The notes below the pieces were generated by a model that was given only the letters and a program-made list of their open reading frames with translations, did no database searches and was not told where the DNA came from. The position numbers and the translations under genes were made by a program. A stretch of DNA of 64,000 nt from the NCBI RefSeq assembly GCF_009760905.1, contig NZ_VIRW01000008.1, positions 62,001 through 126,000 on the forward strand, read 5' to 3'. Below are positions 20,098 to 28,290 of the stretch, one piece after another. The DNA is from Chitinibacter sp. GC72 (lineage in GTDB: Bacteria > Pseudomonadota > Gammaproteobacteria > Burkholderiales > Chitinibacteraceae). The stretch's first letter is position 1. Every line of letters starts with the position of its first letter.

Positions 20098-21105
20098 ATG
20101 AAAAAGTTTGCCCTCTCTGCACTTGCTTTATCGCTGCTGGCAGGTTTTGCCCAGGCCGAAACCGTGACGGTGTACTCGTCACGCAATGAACAGCTGATCA
20201 AGCCGCTGTTTGATGCCTACACCAAGGAAACCGGCATTGAAGTTAAAGTCCTGACCGATAAGGAAGGTCCGCTGATGGCGCGCCTGCAGGCCGAAGGTGC
20301 CAATACGCCAGCCGATATGCTCATTACCGTTGACGCGGGTAATCTGTGGCAAGCCTCGAATATGGGTTTACTCAAGGCAGTGAACTCAAAAACACTCACA
20401 GACAATATCCCAGCGCATTTGCGCGATGCACGTAATCAGTGGTTTGGTCTGTCTGTGCGCGCACGCACGATGATTTACAACCCAAGCCTGATCAAGGGCG
20501 AGCAGCTCTCAAACTATGAAGATCTGGCCGATCCGAAATTCAAAGGCAAGCTGTGCCTGCGCACCAGCAAGAAAGTCTACAACCAGTCGCTGGTGGCGAT
20601 GATGATTGCCCAACAGGGTGAGCCAAAAACCGAGAAAATCGTCCGCGGCTGGGTGGATAATCTGGCCACCGACGTTTTCCCGGATGACACCAAGCTGATT
20701 GAAGCGGTAGCGGCCGGTCAATGTGCCGTTGGTGTGGTCAATACTTACTATTTTGGCCGTATTCTGGATAAATTGCCTGCTGACAAACGCGCAGCCTACC
20801 CGGTTAAATTATTCTGGGCCAACCAGAAAACCAATGGCACGCACGTGAATATCTCGGGCGCAGGTGTAACGCGTTACGCAAAAAATGAAGCCGGTGCAGT
20901 CAAGCTGATGGAATGGCTCTCGTCTGAAAAAGCGCAGAACCTCTACGCAGACAAAGATATGGAATTCCCGGCCAATCCGAAAGTGAAAGCCGACGTGCTG
21001 GTGAGCAGCTGGGGCCCGTTCAAACAAAACCTGATCAATATGAGCAAAGCTGGCGAGTTGCAGGGCGCAGCTGTTAAACTGATGGATCGCGCTGGTTACA
21101 AATAA
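20098..21105 (+). CDS. fbpA: Ferric iron ABC transporter, periplasmic binding protein
   Basis: Binds Fe(III) in the periplasm and delivers it to the FbpB permease. 335 residues: signal peptide MKKFALSALALSLLAGFAQA cut before ETVTVYSSRNEQL. The segment VNTYYFGRIL contains the adjacent tyrosines that bind iron in FbpA/FutA proteins. Two possible ATGs (20095, 20098); the second has the better distance to AGGA. A hairpin with seven T follows the gene, which may leave more fbpA than fbpB message. Other substrates such as putrescine are unlikely because of the tyrosine pair. Confidence 0.9.
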   Translation: MKKFALSALALSLLAGFAQAETVTVYSSRNEQLIKPLFDAYTKETGIEVKVLTDKEGPLMARLQAEGANTPADMLITVDAGNLWQASNMGLLKAVNSKTLTDNIPAHLRDARNQWFGLSVRARTMIYNPSLIKGEQLSNYEDLADPKFKGKLCLRTSKKVYNQSLVAMMIAQQGEPKTEKIVRGWVDNLATDVFPDDTKLIEAVAAGQCAVGVVNTYYFGRILDKLPADKRAAYPVKLFWANQKTNGTHVNISGAGVTRYAKNEAGAVKLMEWLSSEKAQNLYADKDMEFPANPKVKADVLVSSWGPFKQNLINMSKAGELQGAAVKLMDRAGYK

Positions 21106-21111
21106 TCCAGC

Positions 21112-21151
21112 CTGATTTTCTGGTAGGGCAGCCTGCCGGATCAGTTTTTTT
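21112..21151 (+). terminator. Probable (partial) terminator after fbpA
   Basis: CTGAT...CTGG pairs with CCGGATCAG and is followed by seven T. A second perfect 8-bp inverted repeat (ATGGGCAG/CTGCCCAT, from 21153) lies just after it but has no T-tract. Read-through would supply fbpB. Confidence 0.55.
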
Positions 21152-21243
21152 AATGGGCAGGCCATCAGGCGCTGCCCATTGTCTTTCCGGATTTCTTTCC
21201 TGATTGGGTCGATTGCCAGTCAGTTGTTTTGATTAGGATCTCT

Positions 21244-22842
21244 ATGCGCCTCTCATCGTTGCGTGGAATGGGGTATGCCGCGCCGATTGCCTTGCTGACC
21301 ATCATTCCCTTGCTGGTAGTGCTCTCTTCTTTTCTGCACCCGCAGCCCGAGGTATGGGCGCATCTGAGCGAATATGTGCTGCCGGATGTAATCAAAAATA
21401 CGCTGATTCTGATTGTGGGCGTTGGGCTGGGCGTGCTGCTGCTGGGTGTGCCGCTGGCATGGCTAACTGCCGTGTGCGAGTTTCCCGGGCGGCTCTTTTT
21501 CAGCTGGGCGCTGATGCTGCCGCTGGCGATGCCTGCGTATGTGCTGGCTTTTGTTCAGGTGGGCTTGCTCGATTTCACCGGCCCGGTACAAACGCTGATT
21601 CGTGAGCTCACCGGCGACTCAAGCTGGTTTCCGCGCATTCGCTCGACTGGCGGCGTGATTATGGTGCTGTCGCTGGCGTTTTACCCCTATGTGTATCTGC
21701 TCGCACGCAATGCTTTTTTAACGCAGGGCAAGCGTGCGCTGGAAGCGGCGCAAATGCTGGGCTTGTCACGGGCTCAGGGCTTCTGGCAAGTGGCTTTGCC
21801 GATGGCCAGACCGTGGCTGATTGGCGGCCTGACGCTGGCGCTGATGGAAACGCTGGCCGATTTTGGCACGGTGTCGATTTTCAATTTTGATACCTTCACC
21901 ACCGCGATTTACAAATCGTGGTTTGCGCTATTCAATCTGCCTGCCGCGTCGCAGCTGGCGTCGATTCTGGTGCTGTTTGTGCTGGTGCTGGTGGCGCTGG
22001 AATACTGGGCGCGCGGTGCGCGGCTCTATCATGGGCGGATTGTCGCTGCCGAACGCATCCGCCTGCAGGGAGCTTACCGATGGCTGGCCATTGCGCTGTG
22101 CAGCACAGTGCTGCTGATCGCTTTTATCATTCCGCTGATCCAGCTGCTGCTGTGGGTTAAGACCATCTGGCAGGACGATTTTGATGCGCGCTATATCGGC
22201 TTTACGCTGCGCTCGATGCTGATTTCGCTGTTTGCCGCGCTGATTGTGGCTGCTTTTGCGCTGCTGCTGGTCTTTATCCAGCGCCGCTTTGCCAGCACGG
22301 GTACGCGCTGGGTGGTGCGGCTGGCCACGCTGGGCTATGCCGTCCCCGGCTCGGTGCTGGCGGTGGGCGTTTTTCTGCCGATTGCCTGGCTGGATAATCT
22401 GCTGATTCCGATTGCGAATAGCATGGGTTTTGCCACTTTCCAGATTTTAAAAGGCTCGGTCGCGGTGATGCTGCTGGCGCTGGCGGCCCGCTTTATGGCC
22501 GTGGCTTTTCAGCCCATGGAAAGCGCCATGCAGCGCATCAGCCGCAATCAGGAAGACGCTGCCCGCTCGCTCGGCCTGAGCCAGCGGCAATTATTATGGC
22601 GTTTGCACCTGCCACTGCTGCGCGGCGGTGTCTTGACTGCGGTGCTGATGTGCTTTGTCGATGTGATGAAAGAAATGCCGATCACGCTGATGACCCGCCC
22701 ATTCGGCTGGGATACGCTGGCCGTGCGCGTGTTTGAAATGACGTCCGAAGGCATGTGGGCCAACGCGGCCTTGCCCAGCTTGATGATTGTAATCACCGGC
22801 CTGATCCCGGTGGTGTTGCTGGTGCTGAAATCGGAAGATTAA
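21244..22842 (+). CDS. fbpB: Ferric iron ABC transporter permease
   Basis: 532-residue inner-membrane permease with about 12 helices, made of two fused BPD_transp_1 domains. Two EAA-type loops that contact the ATPase are visible: EAAQMLGLSRAQGFWQVALPM cut short here at its key part EAAQMLGLSRAQGFW (about residue 177) and DAARSLGLSQRQLLWRLHLP (about residue 442). The two-domain form is typical of FbpB/AfuB/SfuB. Start ATG at 21244 follows AGGA by 5 bases; the upstream TTG at 21229 is less likely. Lies between fbpA and fbpC. Confidence 0.92.
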   Translation: MRLSSLRGMGYAAPIALLTIIPLLVVLSSFLHPQPEVWAHLSEYVLPDVIKNTLILIVGVGLGVLLLGVPLAWLTAVCEFPGRLFFSWALMLPLAMPAYVLAFVQVGLLDFTGPVQTLIRELTGDSSWFPRIRSTGGVIMVLSLAFYPYVYLLARNAFLTQGKRALEAAQMLGLSRAQGFWQVALPMARPWLIGGLTLALMETLADFGTVSIFNFDTFTTAIYKSWFALFNLPAASQLASILVLFVLVLVALEYWARGARLYHGRIVAAERIRLQGAYRWLAIALCSTVLLIAFIIPLIQLLLWVKTIWQDDFDARYIGFTLRSMLISLFAALIVAAFALLLVFIQRRFASTGTRWVVRLATLGYAVPGSVLAVGVFLPIAWLDNLLIPIANSMGFATFQILKGSVAVMLLALAARFMAVAFQPMESAMQRISRNQEDAARSLGLSQRQLLWRLHLPLLRGGVLTAVLMCFVDVMKEMPITLMTRPFGWDTLAVRVFEMTSEGMWANAALPSLMIVITGLIPVVLLVLKSED

Positions 22843-22849
22843 ATTGTCT

Positions 22850-22946
22850 TGTAGGAGCGGGCTTGCTCGCGAAGGCGCTGCAAATCTGTGCCCCTTTCGC
22901 GGTCACCCCAAGGGTACTTCCTGCGGGGCGCAAGCCCGCTCCTACA
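22850..22946. repeat. REP-like stem-loop element (Pseudomonas type)
   Basis: Perfect 17-bp inverted arms TGTAGGAGCGGGCTTGC at 22850-22866 and its complement at 22930-22946, with 63 bp between that include further GC-rich pairing. The arm sequence is the well-known REP motif frequent in Pseudomonas genomes. It sits between fbpB and fbpC inside an otherwise co-directional transporter operon. Confidence 0.8.
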
Positions 22947-22994
22947 CTTTCTGATTGGCGATGTGTGAACGCTGATTTGACTCGGGATTTGAAA

Positions 22995-24035
22995 ATGAGC
23001 TTATTAAAGGTAGCCAATATCAGCATCGGCTTTGCCGAACGCAATATTGTGGAAGGCCTGTCGTTTGAACTGCAGGCCGGTGAAATCGGCTGCCTGCTGG
23101 GCGCTTCGGGTTGCGGCAAAACCACCGTGCTGCGCGCGATTGCCGGTTTTGAAGCCTTGCGTGCCGGTGAAATCCAGCTCGCTGATGTGGCAGTATCTAC
23201 CGCCGAGCAAATGGTGCCGCCGCAGCTACGCGGTGTCGGCATGGTGTTTCAGGATTACGCGCTGTTTCCACATCTGACGGTGGCCGCCAATGTCGCTTTT
23301 GGCCTGAAAAAACTGCCCAAGGCCGAGCAAACCGAACGCGTGGCCCGAATGCTGGCGCTGGTTGGCCTGGCTGATTTGGGTGAGCGCTATATCCATGAAC
23401 TCTCTGGCGGGCAGCAGCAGCGCGTTGCGCTGGCGCGGGCGCTGGCTCCGCAGCCAAGGCTGTTGCTACTCGACGAGCCGTTTTCCAATCTGGATGTTGA
23501 ATTGCGCGAGCGGCTAGGGCAGGAAGTGCGCGCCATTCTAAAAGAAACCGGTACCACGGCGATTCTGGTGACGCACGATCAGCGCGAAGCCTTTGCGGTG
23601 GCCGACCAGATCGGCGTGATGTCCGAAGGCCATATCCGCCAGTGGGGCACGCCCTACGATTTGTACCACGAGCCGGTTGACCGTTTCGTCGCCAACTTCA
23701 TCGGCGAAGGCGTACTGCTGCCCGCACAGCTCACCGGCCCGCAATGCATTGACTTCGAGCTGGGCCAGATCTGCCGCACCGCACCGGTAGCGTGCTGCGT
23801 TGGCTGCGAGATGGAAGTGCTGATCCGCCCGGACGATATTCAGCACAATGACGCCAGCGAAATGAAAGCCAAAGTGCTCGCCAAAGCCTTTCGCGGCGCA
23901 GAATTCATGTACACCCTCGGCCTGCCATCCGGCCGCACGCTGCTTTCACTGGTGCCTAGCCACCACAATCACGCGATAGGCGAATACATCGGTATCGAGC
24001 TGGAAATGGATCATCTGATTGTATTTAAGAAGTAA
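22995..24035 (+). CDS. fbpC: Ferric iron ABC transporter ATP-binding protein
   Basis: 346 residues; energises the FbpAB system. Walker A GASGCGKTTVLRAIAG (about residues 36-51), Q-loop FQDYALFPHLT, signature LSGGQQQRVALARAL, Walker B LLLLDEPFSNLD, H-loop ILVTHDQREA, and a C-terminal TOBE-like domain (about residues 240-346). A long in-frame extension upstream crosses fbpB and the REP element; the ATG at 22995 gives the family start MSLLKVANISIGF. The last 30 codons are duplicated in degenerate form at about 25004-25098. Confidence 0.93.
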   Translation: MSLLKVANISIGFAERNIVEGLSFELQAGEIGCLLGASGCGKTTVLRAIAGFEALRAGEIQLADVAVSTAEQMVPPQLRGVGMVFQDYALFPHLTVAANVAFGLKKLPKAEQTERVARMLALVGLADLGERYIHELSGGQQQRVALARALAPQPRLLLLDEPFSNLDVELRERLGQEVRAILKETGTTAILVTHDQREAFAVADQIGVMSEGHIRQWGTPYDLYHEPVDRFVANFIGEGVLLPAQLTGPQCIDFELGQICRTAPVACCVGCEMEVLIRPDDIQHNDASEMKAKVLAKAFRGAEFMYTLGLPSGRTLLSLVPSHHNHAIGEYIGIELEMDHLIVFKK

Positions 24036-24150
24036 TAGGGGTATTGCCATGTAGGTCAATGTGAGATTGATCTGTATGGCAATACCTTTAGGGGTAGTCT
24101 AGTGCCTACGGGCTGAGCGTTTGCATGACAGTGTGGGTGGGGGCAAAGGG
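23939..24150. repeat. Direct duplication of the fbpC/sulP junction, left copy
   Basis: About 210 bp aligning end to end with 25004-25215. The left copy holds the intact fbpC 3' end, a GGGTAT element and a degenerate copy of the sulP 3' end whose frame is broken by a TAG (CTCAGCCCGTAGGCAC read on the minus strand). Confidence 0.85.
24039..24086 (-). repeat. GGGTAT/ATACC dispersed element, copy 4
   Basis: 48 bp with an 11-bp perfect inverted pair GGTATTGCCAT/ATGGCAATACC and an inner GTCAAT/ATTGAT pair, the best hairpin of the family. Starts 4 bp after the fbpC stop. Confidence 0.7.
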
Positions 24151-24159
24151 TCACAAACT

Positions 24160-24992
24160 GTGGTCTGTCCCCTATTGCTGCAATGGAAATAGGGGAAATT
24201 CGTCTTCAGGACCGCTTCTTCAAAGGTAAATAAAAATGGAGTATTTCCATAAGATTGAATCAATGGTGCGTAAAGCAGAGTGTTTTGGTTCTAAAGAAAG
24301 CAAAAATGGAGCAAAAGTATTTGGGCTTGTGCAAGACCCTATTCTCGGTTTTAAACGGTGGTGGCATTATTTATATCCGGCACTTTCTGATTTCGAAGTT
24401 AATGAATTAAGAAAAGCATGTAATGCAGATTTGCATCAAGATTTTTGTGATTTTCTACGAATATCAAATGGAATAAATTTGTTCTCAGGCTAAATTGCTA
24501 TATATGGTTACCGCCCTGCTATAGATCGCTCTACAGATGTTGAATATCCATATGATTTGGTGTTGCCTAATACACTAGAGCGCTGTACAGATGCAAAGCC
24601 CTCATTTTTATTTATTGGTGGATATCGAGAAGATGGATCAAAACTTTACATTGATAATCAATCAGGGAAGGTGTTTCGATGCTCAAGGGAAACAAGTATT
24701 CCATTTGAGCAGTGGGATAATTTCGGAACCATGCTAACTAATGAAAGTGAGCGATTTGCTCAGAAATTCAACGTTGGTTAATTAAAAACGCCTCCTCATC
24801 TCAAATAAAGCCCATCCTAAGTAGTCCGTTGCAACCGGATGGAAAAACTTCAAACCCATGTCGTGGCAAAGTTAATAACCAAGCGACATCTACGCAGGAG
24901 AGTGGGATATTTTCCATTTGGTTACGAAACACTACTTATCAATTTAAGCTCAACCCTCTGATTTGTAGGTAAAACAATAAGGGACAGACCAC
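24160..24992. mobile_element. Candidate inserted cassette with 17-bp inverted ends
   Basis: GTGGTCTGTCCCCTATT at 24160-24176 and AATAAGGGACAGACCAC at 24976-24992 are inverted copies with one mismatch. Between them lies DNA clearly richer in A/T than its neighbours with one broken SMI1/KNR4 gene and no transposase. The 'gggacagaccac' word is common as a repeat in many proteobacteria. Whether the unit moved by itself or entered by recombination between the flanking duplications is open. Confidence 0.5.
24236..24781 (+). pseudogene. SMI1/KNR4 family protein, split by an in-frame TAA
   Basis: A 181-codon reading frame interrupted by one TAA at 24491-24493 and otherwise open in the same frame to 24781. 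The pattern LYPALSDFEVNELRKAC, FCDFLRISNGINLFSG, IAIYGYRP, YDLVLPNTLERC, FLFIGGYREDGSKLYID and IPFEQWDNF is that of SMI1/KNR4 (SUKH) proteins, many of which are immunity proteins to polymorphic toxins. The TAA stands where a sense codon is expected (LFSG-x-IAIYGYR). It could be a recent nonsense mutation, a sequencing error or stop readthrough. No toxin gene is adjacent; the A/T-rich composition suggests acquisition. Confidence 0.7.
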
Positions 24993-25003
24993 GATTTTTC
25001 TCT
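24794..25003. other. Non-coding part of the cassette
   Basis: A/T-rich sequence between the SMI1 remnant and the right duplication. Apart from the right inverted end at 24976-24992 I see no gene, hairpin terminator or repeat. Confidence 0.5.
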
Positions 25004-25215
25004 GCTGCTGTCGCTAGTACCCTGCTATCACAATCACGCGATTGGTGAATACATCGTATCGAGCTGGATATGGACTGCTGATTGCATTCAAGAAATAATA
25101 ATGGGTATTGACCTGTAGGTTAATGCGTAATTGCTCTGCATGGCAATACCTATATGGAGTAATCCAGCTCCTGCGGGCTGAGTGTTTGCATGGCGGCGTG
25201 GGTGGAGATAAAGGG
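25004..25215. repeat. Direct duplication of the fbpC/sulP junction, right copy
   Basis: Holds a degenerate fbpC 3' end (single-base losses, for example ACATCGTATCG against ACATCGGTATCG at left), a GGGTAT element and the intact sulP 3' end. The two copies differ at many positions, so the duplication is not recent. Confidence 0.85.
25103..25150 (-). repeat. GGGTAT/ATACC dispersed element, copy 5
   Basis: 48 bp, GGGTATTGACC...GGCAATACC; its last base is also the last base of the sulP stop codon. It is the duplicate of copy 4. Confidence 0.7.
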
Positions 25216-26928
25216 CGGGTGGGTCAGCTGGTCGAGAAAGTCGCCGTGCCGCAGTGTGTCGAGAACCGGGCCTTTGACTTCGGCCAGATGCAGTGTGATG
25301 CCTTGGTCGGCCAGCTCACGCTGCCAGTCTTTGAGTGCGTTGACTGCGCTGTAGTCGATGCTGTTCACCGCCGACAGGATGAGTAATAGTTGCCGACTTG
25401 CCGGGTGCTGGCTCAGCTGGGTGTTGATCTGGGTAATGACGTTGGCGATATTGGCAAAATACAGGTTTTCATCGATCCGCACGGCTAGCACTTCGGGCGT
25501 GGTTTCTACCTGATGGCGCAATACATTGCGGTAATGCTCGCTTTGTGCTACCCGCCCGACAACAGCAATATGCGGTTGCTGGCTGCGCCACAGATACAGC
25601 GCAATGGCGATGCCGACGCCCAGCGCGATGCCGACCATGGGGCCAGTCAGCAGCACGCCGCCAAAAGTCATTAGCCAGGCAATGCCATCGCGATAGTCAA
25701 ACTGCCAGGCCTGGCGCAGTTGCGATAGCGAGATCATCCGGGCTGTCGCCAAAATAATGGTTGCCGCGAGCAGCGCCTGTGGCAGAAAGGCGAGCAGGGG
25801 GAGTAATGCCCACAAAGCCAAGATGATCCAGATTGCTGAGAGCATACCTGCCAGGGGTGTCTGCGCGCCCGCATTGGTGTTGACGACAGTGCGTGAAAAA
25901 CCGCCGCTGACCGGCATGCCGCCGACGATGGCCGAGGCCAGATTGCAATTGCCCAGTGCGAGCAGCTCGCGGTTGGCATCAACGGTCTGGTGGCGGCTGG
26001 CAGCAATGCTCTGCGCGACGGTGATACTCTGTAAAAATCCGGCCAGACCAATTAGCAAGGCAGGCAACAAGAGCGATTGCACGCTGGCCAGATCAAGGCT
26101 GTTAAGACCAGTGATGGCCGAGCTGCCCAAATGTGCGGCGGGCAATTGCCCCAGTGTTTTGATCTGATGCGTGTTGTCCAGCGTGGCGAGCAGGGCTGCA
26201 AGCGCAATCATCACCGGCAGCGGCAAAATCTTGCCTGCCATTTGGGCGGCTTTGTCGGCCACGCCCAGTTTGCCGAGCAGATGGCTGGCGGGATTGGCAG
26301 CCAGCCACATCAGCGCCAGACCGCTCAGGCCAAATAGCATCGTGGATAAATGCAGCTTGTGCACCGCGGCGGGGAAGTTTATCGCCAAGACCAGCACCGT
26401 ATCGCCGCGCCAGGCGGTGCCGAGCAACGCGCCGGTTTGCCCCAGTGCAATCAGCAAGGCGGTGCCGGCGCTAAAGCCCTGAATTACCGGGAGCGACAGA
26501 ATGCGCGTGATGCCGCCCAGTTTGAATGTGCCAAACAGCATTAGCATCAGGCCGGAGAGCAGCGTGAGCGTGGCGGCGAGCAAGAGATATTGCGTGCTGC
26601 CCGGCGCAGCCAGCGGGGCGAGCGCCGCCGCCGTCATGGCTGAAGTGATCGCCATCGGGCCCACTGATTGCGTCATGCTACTGCCAAAAAATCCATACAC
26701 CAGCAAAGGCCCGATGCTGGCGTACAGCCCGGCCATCGGCGGCAAGCCCGCCAGCTGTGCATAGGCCAGCCCCTGCGGAATGAGTAGCAGCGCAACAATG
26801 ATGCTGGCGCTCAGATCGCCCGCCAGCCAGTCGCGACGATAGTGCTGCATCCAGTTGGGGATCCAAGCTTGTATCCGGCGCGGTAGGCGGCGACCCGGTG
26901 TACCAGTGGGGCTGGAGCGGCTGGGCAT
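25150..26928 (-). CDS. SulP family inorganic anion transporter with STAS domain
   Basis: 592 residues: 10-12 transmembrane helices (about residues 25-430) with the SulP signature PQGLAYAQLAGLPPMAGLY near residue 50, then a cytoplasmic STAS domain (about residues 440-560). Transports sulfate, bicarbonate or other anions. The ATG at 26928 lies 4 bases after the stop of the YeeE gene and has no strong ribosome site, so translation is probably coupled; a TTG at 26958 is less likely. Its place at the end of a sulfur-linked cluster favours a sulfur oxyanion as substrate, which is inference. Confidence 0.9.
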   Translation of the reverse strand: MPSRSSPTGTPGRRLPRRIQAWIPNWMQHYRRDWLAGDLSASIIVALLLIPQGLAYAQLAGLPPMAGLYASIGPLLVYGFFGSSMTQSVGPMAITSAMTAAALAPLAAPGSTQYLLLAATLTLLSGLMLMLFGTFKLGGITRILSLPVIQGFSAGTALLIALGQTGALLGTAWRGDTVLVLAINFPAAVHKLHLSTMLFGLSGLALMWLAANPASHLLGKLGVADKAAQMAGKILPLPVMIALAALLATLDNTHQIKTLGQLPAAHLGSSAITGLNSLDLASVQSLLLPALLIGLAGFLQSITVAQSIAASRHQTVDANRELLALGNCNLASAIVGGMPVSGGFSRTVVNTNAGAQTPLAGMLSAIWIILALWALLPLLAFLPQALLAATIILATARMISLSQLRQAWQFDYRDGIAWLMTFGGVLLTGPMVGIALGVGIAIALYLWRSQQPHIAVVGRVAQSEHYRNVLRHQVETTPEVLAVRIDENLYFANIANVITQINTQLSQHPASRQLLLILSAVNSIDYSAVNALKDWQRELADQGITLHLAEVKGPVLDTLRHGDFLDQLTHPPFISTHAAMQTLSPQELDYSI

Positions 26929-26932
26929 GATG

Positions 26933-27352
26933 TCAGGCTTTTTTGGGCAGACGTTCAAAAATCAGCATGCCCGCCAGCATGGCGGCGGCGAACAATACCC
27001 CGTCGGGTGATCCCGTGCCGACCAATACTAGTGCGGGCCCTGGGCAGATACCCCCAATACCCCAGCCGATGCCAAACAGGGCGCTACCGATAATCAGCCG
27101 CTGATCAATCACCGTGCTGGTTGGTAGCTTCATGTCTTCGTGCGTGAGCAGTGTTTTGGGCGTGCGCTTGGCCAGGGTGAAAAAGACGATGGCAACGCCA
27201 ATCCCGCCCCCCATCACAAAGGCCAGACTCGGGTCCCACAGCCCGGCCAGATCAAGAAAACCTTGCACCTTGGCCGGATTGGCCATGCCTGCGAGTAATA
27301 AACCTAGCCCGAACAAGAGGCCAGTGGCAAAACCCAGAATATTCATTTTCAT
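26933..27352 (-). CDS. YeeE/YedE family membrane protein (PmpB-like)
   Basis: 139 residues, four or five hydrophobic helices, with the family segments GFATGLLFGLGLLLAGMANPAKVQGFLD and GSALFGIGWGIGGICPGPALV (the first key part GLLLAGMANP near residue 20, the cysteine of GGICPGPA near residue 105). YeeE/YedE proteins carry thiosulfate or other reduced sulfur; the two-gene half-size form is often next to BigR-like regulators. Start ATG at 27352 follows GGAGG by 7 bases; the longer frame overlaps the partner gene. Confidence 0.88.
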   Translation of the reverse strand: MKMNILGFATGLLFGLGLLLAGMANPAKVQGFLDLAGLWDPSLAFVMGGGIGVAIVFFTLAKRTPKTLLTHEDMKLPTSTVIDQRLIIGSALFGIGWGIGGICPGPALVLVGTGSPDGVLFAAAMLAGMLIFERLPKKA

Positions 27353-27369
27353 CGTGATGTCCTCCGCGC

Positions 27370-27825
27370 TTAAAGCACGTGCTTGATGAGATAGACCGTG
27401 ATAAACCCGGCCGCCATAAACGAGATCACGGCAGCTAGCGAGCGCAATGACAGGCGAGACAAACCACAAATGCCATGACCGCTGGTGCAGCCATTGGCGT
27501 AACGCGTACCGATTCCGACCAGCAGGCCCGCCACAATCAGCCCGACAGGCGAGGTCACCATGCCCAGCGCAGGCAGTGGTGCAAACAGACTCCAGACAGC
27601 AGGCGCGAGCAGCAGCCCCAAGATAAACAGGATGCGCCAGTTTCTATCGCCCTTGGGGTCATTGAATAGGGTGCCAGCGGAAAACAGGCCACCAATAATG
27701 CCGGCGATGCCGGCAATCCGGCCTGCGAGCAAGACCAGAAGCCCAGCGGAAAGGCCGATTACTGCGCCACCGAGCAATCCGGCCAGCGGCGTAAAGTTGG
27801 CCAGATCAATTTGAAAAAATGGCAT
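27370..27825 (-). CDS. YeeE/YedE family membrane protein (PmpA-like)
   Basis: 151 residues, about four helices. Segments LLGGAVIGLSAGLLVLLAGRIAG (core GGAVIGLSAGLL near residue 20) and RYANGCTSGHGICGLSRLSLRS, which contains the two conserved cysteines of the family. Forms a pair with the next gene, probably as one transporter. The ATG at 27825 follows AAGGAGA and overlaps the last 20 bp of the regulator gene, so expression is tied to the ArsR-type regulator. Confidence 0.88.
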   Translation of the reverse strand: MPFFQIDLANFTPLAGLLGGAVIGLSAGLLVLLAGRIAGIAGIIGGLFSAGTLFNDPKGDRNWRILFILGLLLAPAVWSLFAPLPALGMVTSPVGLIVAGLLVGIGTRYANGCTSGHGICGLSRLSLRSLAAVISFMAAGFITVYLIKHVL

Positions 27826-28180
27826 GGTTCGTCTCCTTGCTGTTTGACGTGGTGTCGATAGGCTCAACCGGACAATAGAGCATATAAAGTAACGACAGCA
27901 CCTGCCGCACTTCATCGCTGGCGAGCGAGTAATAAATCCGTTTGCCATCGCGCCGGGTATTGACCAGCCCGGCGTTACGCAACACGCCCAGTTGCTGCGA
28001 TAGCGTGGGCTGACGGATGTCGAGCAGCGTTTCAAAATCGGAAACGCATTTTTCGCCATCGACCATCTGGCACAGCAGCAGCAAGCGATCTTCGTTGGCG
28101 AGGTTTTTAAGTAACTGTGTCGCCTCGCCTGCGGCCACGCGCATGGCCTGCATAACAGGGGTGGTGGATTGATCGGTCAT
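27806..28180 (-). CDS. ArsR family regulator, BigR/SqrR-like
   Basis: 124 residues, winged helix-turn-helix of the ArsR family (LLKNLANEDRLLLLCQMVDGEKCVSDFETLLDI in parts, then RQPTLSQQLGVLRNAGLV as recognition helix). Two cysteines, in LLCQMV and GEKCVS, are placed as in the persulfide-sensing repressors BigR and SqrR, in which they form a tetrasulfide bridge. Start ATG at 28180. Divergent from the hydrolase gene with an A/T-rich operator region in between. Sulfide/persulfide sensing is inferred from cysteines and neighbours. Confidence 0.88.
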   Translation of the reverse strand: MTDQSTTPVMQAMRVAAGEATQLLKNLANEDRLLLLCQMVDGEKCVSDFETLLDIRQPTLSQQLGVLRNAGLVNTRRDGKRIYYSLASDEVRQVLSLLYMLYCPVEPIDTTSNSKETNHAIFSN

Positions 28181-28202
28181 TGCAAACCCTCGGCTATCAA
28201 CT

Positions 28203-28236
28203 AATATTGACATATTATATAAATAAATATATTGTA
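28203..28236. promoter_or_regulatory. A/T-rich divergent operator candidate
   Basis: Between the divergent arsR and hydrolase genes lies a stretch almost without G or C (TATTATATAAATAAATATA and surroundings), partly palindromic, as is usual for ArsR/BigR operators. Confidence 0.5.
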
Positions 28237-28290
28237 AAGCAAGGTGTTCAATCAATAATTCAATTAATTCAAACCATTACGGAGCCCGCC

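Noticed and set aside
22755-22994. 80-codon extension of fbpC
   Set aside because: Overlaps the fbpB end and the REP stem-loop; the start at 22995 matches the ATPase family.
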